Shown: piece by piece, positions 61,736-64,000 of the stretch
Position numbering within the stretch: position 1 is the stretch's first letter
Layout: each line of letters starts with the position of its first letter
Assembly (NCBI RefSeq): GCF_024699985.1
Contig: NZ_JAJONA010000001.1
Coordinates: 3,168,501-3,232,500, forward strand
DNA length: 64,000 bases
Reading direction: 5' to 3'
Source: Phenylobacterium sp. J367
GTDB taxonomy: Bacteria; Pseudomonadota; Alphaproteobacteria; Caulobacterales; Caulobacteraceae
Made by a program: the position numbers and the translations under genes
Notes under the pieces: model-generated
The model's input: the letters and a program-made list of their open reading frames with translations, nothing else
What the model was told of the DNA's origin: nothing
Databases searched by the model: none

Positions 61736-62676
61736 CAGATCAGGCTCTTCTCGATGACGTCGAGGGTCTGGTAGGCGGGCAGCACCTGGGCGACCGAGGC
61801 GTTGGGCTCGCGGCCCTCACGGATCGCGGCGAAGAACTCCCGGTCCTGGAGCTCGATGCCGTTCATGGAGACGTCCACCTTCGACACGTCGATCGGCTGT
61901 TCCTTGCCGTCCACCAGGTCGTCGTAGCGGGCGATGTAGGTGCCGTTGTCGCAGATGTAGCGGAAGAAGGTGCCGAGCGGCCCGTCGTTGTTGAAGGAGA
62001 GCGACAGGGTGCAGATGGCGCCGGAGGCCACCTTCATCTGGATCGACATGTCCATGGCGATGCCGAGCTCGGGGTGCATCGGGCCCTGCATGCCGCGGGC
62101 GGCGATGATCGGCTCGCCGGCCTGGTAAGCGAAGAGATCCACCGTGTGGGCGGCGTGGTGCCAGAGCAGATGGTCGGTCCAGGAGCGCGGCTGGCCCAGC
62201 GCATTCAGGTTCTTGCGGCGGAAAAAGTAGGTCTGGACGTCCATCTGCTGGAGCTTCAGCTCGCCGGCCTGGATCTTCTTGTGGATCCACTGATGGGACG
62301 GGTTGAAACGCCGGGTGTGGCCGGCCATTGCCACCTTGTTGCTCTTGGCGGCGACGGCGGCCAGGCGCTCGGCGTCGGCCAGGCTGTCGGCCATGGGGAT
62401 CTCGACCTGCACGTGCTTGCCGGCCTCCAGGCATTGGATCGCCTGGGCGGCGTGCATCTGGGTCGGGGTCGCGAGGATGGCGGCGTCGACGCCGGGCTGG
62501 GCGAGCGCCTCTCCGAGATCGGTCGTCCAGTGGGGAATCTTGAAGCGCTCGGCGACGTCCTTGGTGGAGTCCGGGCTGCCGCCGGCGAGGCTAACGACCT
62601 CGATGCCGTCGATCTTCTGCATTGCTTCCAGGTGCTTGATTCCAAACGCACCTTGGCCGGCCATCACCACTTTCAC
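61735..62676 (-). CDS. ligC: 4-Carboxy-2-hydroxymuconate-6-semialdehyde dehydrogenase
   Basis: The 313-residue NADP enzyme oxidises the ring-cleavage product hemiacetal to 2-pyrone-4,6-dicarboxylate. The GFO/IDH/MocA fold has [14 protein letters not shown] (Rossmann motif, about residue 8). [30 protein letters not shown] and [33 protein letters not shown] follow, closely resembling LigC. GTG at 62676 follows GGGAGA at good distance; upstream in-frame codons to 62979 overlap the promoter region and are unlikely. It is the first gene of the leftward lig operon. Confidence 0.95.
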   Translation of the reverse strand: MKVVMAGQGAFGIKHLEAMQKIDGIEVVSLAGGSPDSTKDVAERFKIPHWTTDLGEALAQPGVDAAILATPTQMHAAQAIQCLEAGKHVQVEIPMADSLADAERLAAVAAKSNKVAMAGHTRRFNPSHQWIHKKIQAGELKLQQMDVQTYFFRRKNLNALGQPRSWTDHLLWHHAAHTVDLFAYQAGEPIIAARGMQGPMHPELGIAMDMSIQMKVASGAICTLSLSFNNDGPLGTFFRYICDNGTYIARYDDLVDGKEQPIDVSKVDVSMNGIELQDREFFAAIREGREPNASVAQVLPAYQTLDVIEKSLI

Positions 62677-62755
62677 AGGCGCATCTCCCTCAGAGTCACC
62701 GAACGTCCGCCGGCGTGTTACGCAAGAATGGACAAACTGGATAGTCCGTTTTACG

Positions 62756-62787
62756 CAGGCGTCCAACAGGCGTCTAACAGGCGTCCG
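62756..62787. promoter_or_regulatory. Three 11-bp direct repeats in the divergent ligC/XRE promoter region
   Basis: CAGGCGTCCAA, CAGGCGTCTAA and CAGGCGTCCG begin at 62756, 62767 and 62778, exactly one helical turn apart. They lie 13 bp before the XRE-family start and 80 bp before ligC. Such phased repeats often bind a regulator cooperatively. The candidate is the XRE protein itself. Confidence 0.55.
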
Positions 62788-62800
62788 CTGGGAGGCGATC

Positions 62801-63094
62801 ATGACGTTAAGCTGCCGCCGGCCCAACCCCGTTTTCAGCGACGAGTACCGGCTGTTGCGCGAGGCCCTGCTGGAGGCGCGTCGTAAGTCCGGCGTCAGCC
62901 AGCGCGATCTCGCCGAGCGGCTGGGCAAGAGCCATTCGCATGTGGCGCGGATCGAATGCGGACAGCGTCGGGTGGACACCCTGGAGTTCTATCACATCGC
63001 CCGCGCGATCGGCGTGGAGCCCGCCAGCCTCTTCGCCCAGGTGATCCGCCGCCTGGAAGCGCACGGGTCGGAGGTCGGCGGCCGGGCCGCCTAG
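62801..63094 (+). CDS. XRE-family transcriptional regulator
   Basis: The 97-residue protein has one helix-turn-helix (about 20-75): EYRLLREALLEARRKSGVSQRDLAERLGKSHSHVARIECGQRRVDTLEFYHIARAIG. A short helical tail follows. ATG at 62801 follows GGGAGG. It is divergent from the lig operon and next to phased repeats, so it is a likely local regulator, though a stand-alone XRE is unusual for protocatechuate 4,5-cleavage, where LysR-type LigR is the known activator. It ends in a CTAG within a 16-bp perfect palindrome (63085-63100) shared with the TetR gene. Confidence 0.9.
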   Translation: MTLSCRRPNPVFSDEYRLLREALLEARRKSGVSQRDLAERLGKSHSHVARIECGQRRVDTLEFYHIARAIGVEPASLFAQVIRRLEAHGSEVGGRAA

Positions 63095-63789
63095 GCGGCC
63101 ACGAACCGGAGGATCATCTCGGTCACCGACTCCCGGCGCGCGGCGGTCGCGGCGGGGGACTCCATGTCGACCTTGAAGATGGTTGAGAAGGTGTGCCGGT
63201 TGGCGACGTTGAAGAAGCAGAGCGCGCTGATCGACATGTGCAGGTCGATGGGATCGAGGTCCTTGCGCATCACCCCGTCCTTGATGCCGCGCTCGACGAT
63301 GCCACGCAGGGTGTCGATGGCCCCCATGCTCTCCTGCTGGGTCTTGGAGAGCTGGGCGATGTGCTCCCCGTGGTGGATGTTCTCCACCATCACCAGGCGG
63401 ATGAAGTCGGTGTTGGCGAGCTGGTGGTCGAAGGTAAAGCGCACGTGCTGGGCCAGCGCCTCCAGGGGCGGCTTGCTCTCCAGGTCGAGGGTCGACTCGA
63501 TGTTGCGGATGCGACGGTAGCTGTCCTCAAGAACCGCCCGGTAGAGGCCCTCCTTGCTCTCGAAGTAGTAGTAGATCATCCGCTTCGAGGTGCGGGTGCG
63601 CTCGGCGATCTCGTCGATGCGGGCGCCGGAGAGGCCCTTCTCGGAGAACTCGTGGGTGGCGACCTCGAGGATGTTGGCCTTGGTGCGGTCGGGGTCGTTG
63701 GTCCGCGTCTTCTCCTTGGCCTGACGCGCGGGCGCGCGGGGCTCGGCGGCCTCGTGCTTCACGCCGGACTTCACAGATCGACCCGACAC
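63091..63789 (-). CDS. TetR-family transcriptional regulator
   Basis: The 232-residue protein has a Lys/Arg-rich N-terminal extension (about 1-30) followed by the TetR DNA-binding domain: RTKANILEVATHEFSEKGLSGARIDEIAERTRTSKRMIYYYFESKEGLYRAVLE (about 35-90). The C-terminal ligand domain matches the TetR_C group near RutR/AcrR-like proteins. GTG at 63789 is the likely start. It lies next to the XRE regulator and the lig operon but faces away from them; it may control the molybdopterin enzyme gene to its right or the lig genes. Confidence 0.88.
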   Translation of the reverse strand: MSGRSVKSGVKHEAAEPRAPARQAKEKTRTNDPDRTKANILEVATHEFSEKGLSGARIDEIAERTRTSKRMIYYYFESKEGLYRAVLEDSYRRIRNIESTLDLESKPPLEALAQHVRFTFDHQLANTDFIRLVMVENIHHGEHIAQLSKTQQESMGAIDTLRGIVERGIKDGVMRKDLDPIDLHMSISALCFFNVANRHTFSTIFKVDMESPAATAARRESVTEMILRFVAA

Positions 63790-63862
63790 GCGCTCGCCCC
63801 CCACACCGCAACAACTGCGAGTCAGTAATACGCGAACCGTCGCATCGGCGGTAACCTGCCGC

Positions 63863-64000
63863 CTAGCCAGGGGCGGGCCTGAGCCGGACGGGGATCGACT
63901 TGTAGGCCGGCGTGCCACTCGCCCGGTCGTGGTCGTCGAGGCCGACGAGGGCGTTCGCCTCGGGATAGTAGGCGGCCGCGCAGCCGCGCGGCATGTCCCG
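63863..64000 (-). CDS. Molybdopterin oxidoreductase C-terminus (FdhF/YdeP-like), cut by window edge
   Basis: Only 45 codons and the stop are inside the window: an open minus-strand frame ending in RDMPRGCAAAYYPEANALVGL followed by TPAYKSIPVRLRP. The PRGCAAAYYPE-N-LV segment matches the molydopterin-dinucleotide-binding C-terminus of FdhF/YdeP-type alpha subunits (formate dehydrogenase-like oxidoreductases). The gene starts outside the window to the right. Its relation to the TetR gene, 73 bp away and transcribed in the same direction, is unknown. Confidence 0.75.
   Translation of the reverse strand, partial: RDMPRGCAAAYYPEANALVGLDDHDRASGTPAYKSIPVRLRPAPG

Overview
The window is very GC-rich, has almost no non-coding space, and is almost certainly from an alphaproteobacterium of the Caulobacterales (Phenylobacterium or a near relative). 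This assignment is an inference from several traits: the DUF2849/DUF934 sulfite-reductase operon, the aqpZ and Mla-type genes, the large TonB receptor, a small MAKGQ-type basic protein, and a protocatechuate 4,5-cleavage operon. No rRNA, CRISPR array, IS element or phage gene was seen; the one RNA gene found is tRNA-Lys(CTT).

Region 1 (0-31 kb) is mostly housekeeping. It holds two sensor histidine kinases and an HPt protein without a response regulator, tRNA-Lys, and a GcvA-like LysR regulator. An assimilatory sulfur operon follows (cobA, DUF2849, cysI, DUF934, cysH, ferredoxin-NADP reductase). Next come an AAA ATPase, a 3D-domain protein, a GST, an S1/P1 nuclease, a Nudix hydrolase and folD. 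A four-gene MlaE/F/D/lipoprotein exporter and a BlaI/BlaR1-type regulatory pair with a MotA-like membrane gene are followed by aquaporin Z with a formylglycine-generating enzyme paralogue. The region ends with an orphan PAS kinase, an AAHS-type transporter and a run of small proteins.

Region 2 (about 31-54.8 kb) begins with a BON protein and an Mx-type metallopeptidase, then becomes an aromatic-compound catabolic island. It encodes a secreted CocE-type hydrolase, an MFS permease, a family III CoA-transferase and an unusual duplicated 2-hydroxyacyl-CoA dehydratase/benzoyl-CoA reductase-like protein. A TonB receptor coupled to a tannase/feruloyl esterase and a VanA oxygenase coupled to a CapA-like protein come next. 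Two MarR regulators flank a fused enoyl-CoA hydratase/3-hydroxyacyl-CoA dehydrogenase, followed by a thiolase, a CoA ligase and PobA. Together these could take up and hydrolyse plant phenolic esters, shorten hydroxycinnamoyl-CoA side chains by beta-oxidation, and deliver 4-hydroxybenzoate and vanillate to protocatechuate.

Region 3 (54.9-64 kb) carries a DksA-type zinc-finger protein, an RpiB-like isomerase and a complete leftward operon for protocatechuate 4,5-cleavage (ligC-ligK-tautomerase-DUF1932 dehydrogenase-ligJ-ligI-ligA-ligB). An XRE regulator and a TetR regulator lie beside it, and the C-terminus of a molybdopterin oxidoreductase sits at the right edge.

Two cross-cutting observations matter. 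At least 25 single-base indels break otherwise intact genes, nearly all in G or C runs. They look like sequencing errors rather than decay, so affected genes are given as one CDS across the break. Several perfect dyads sit just upstream of the catabolic genes and suggest at least three regulons.
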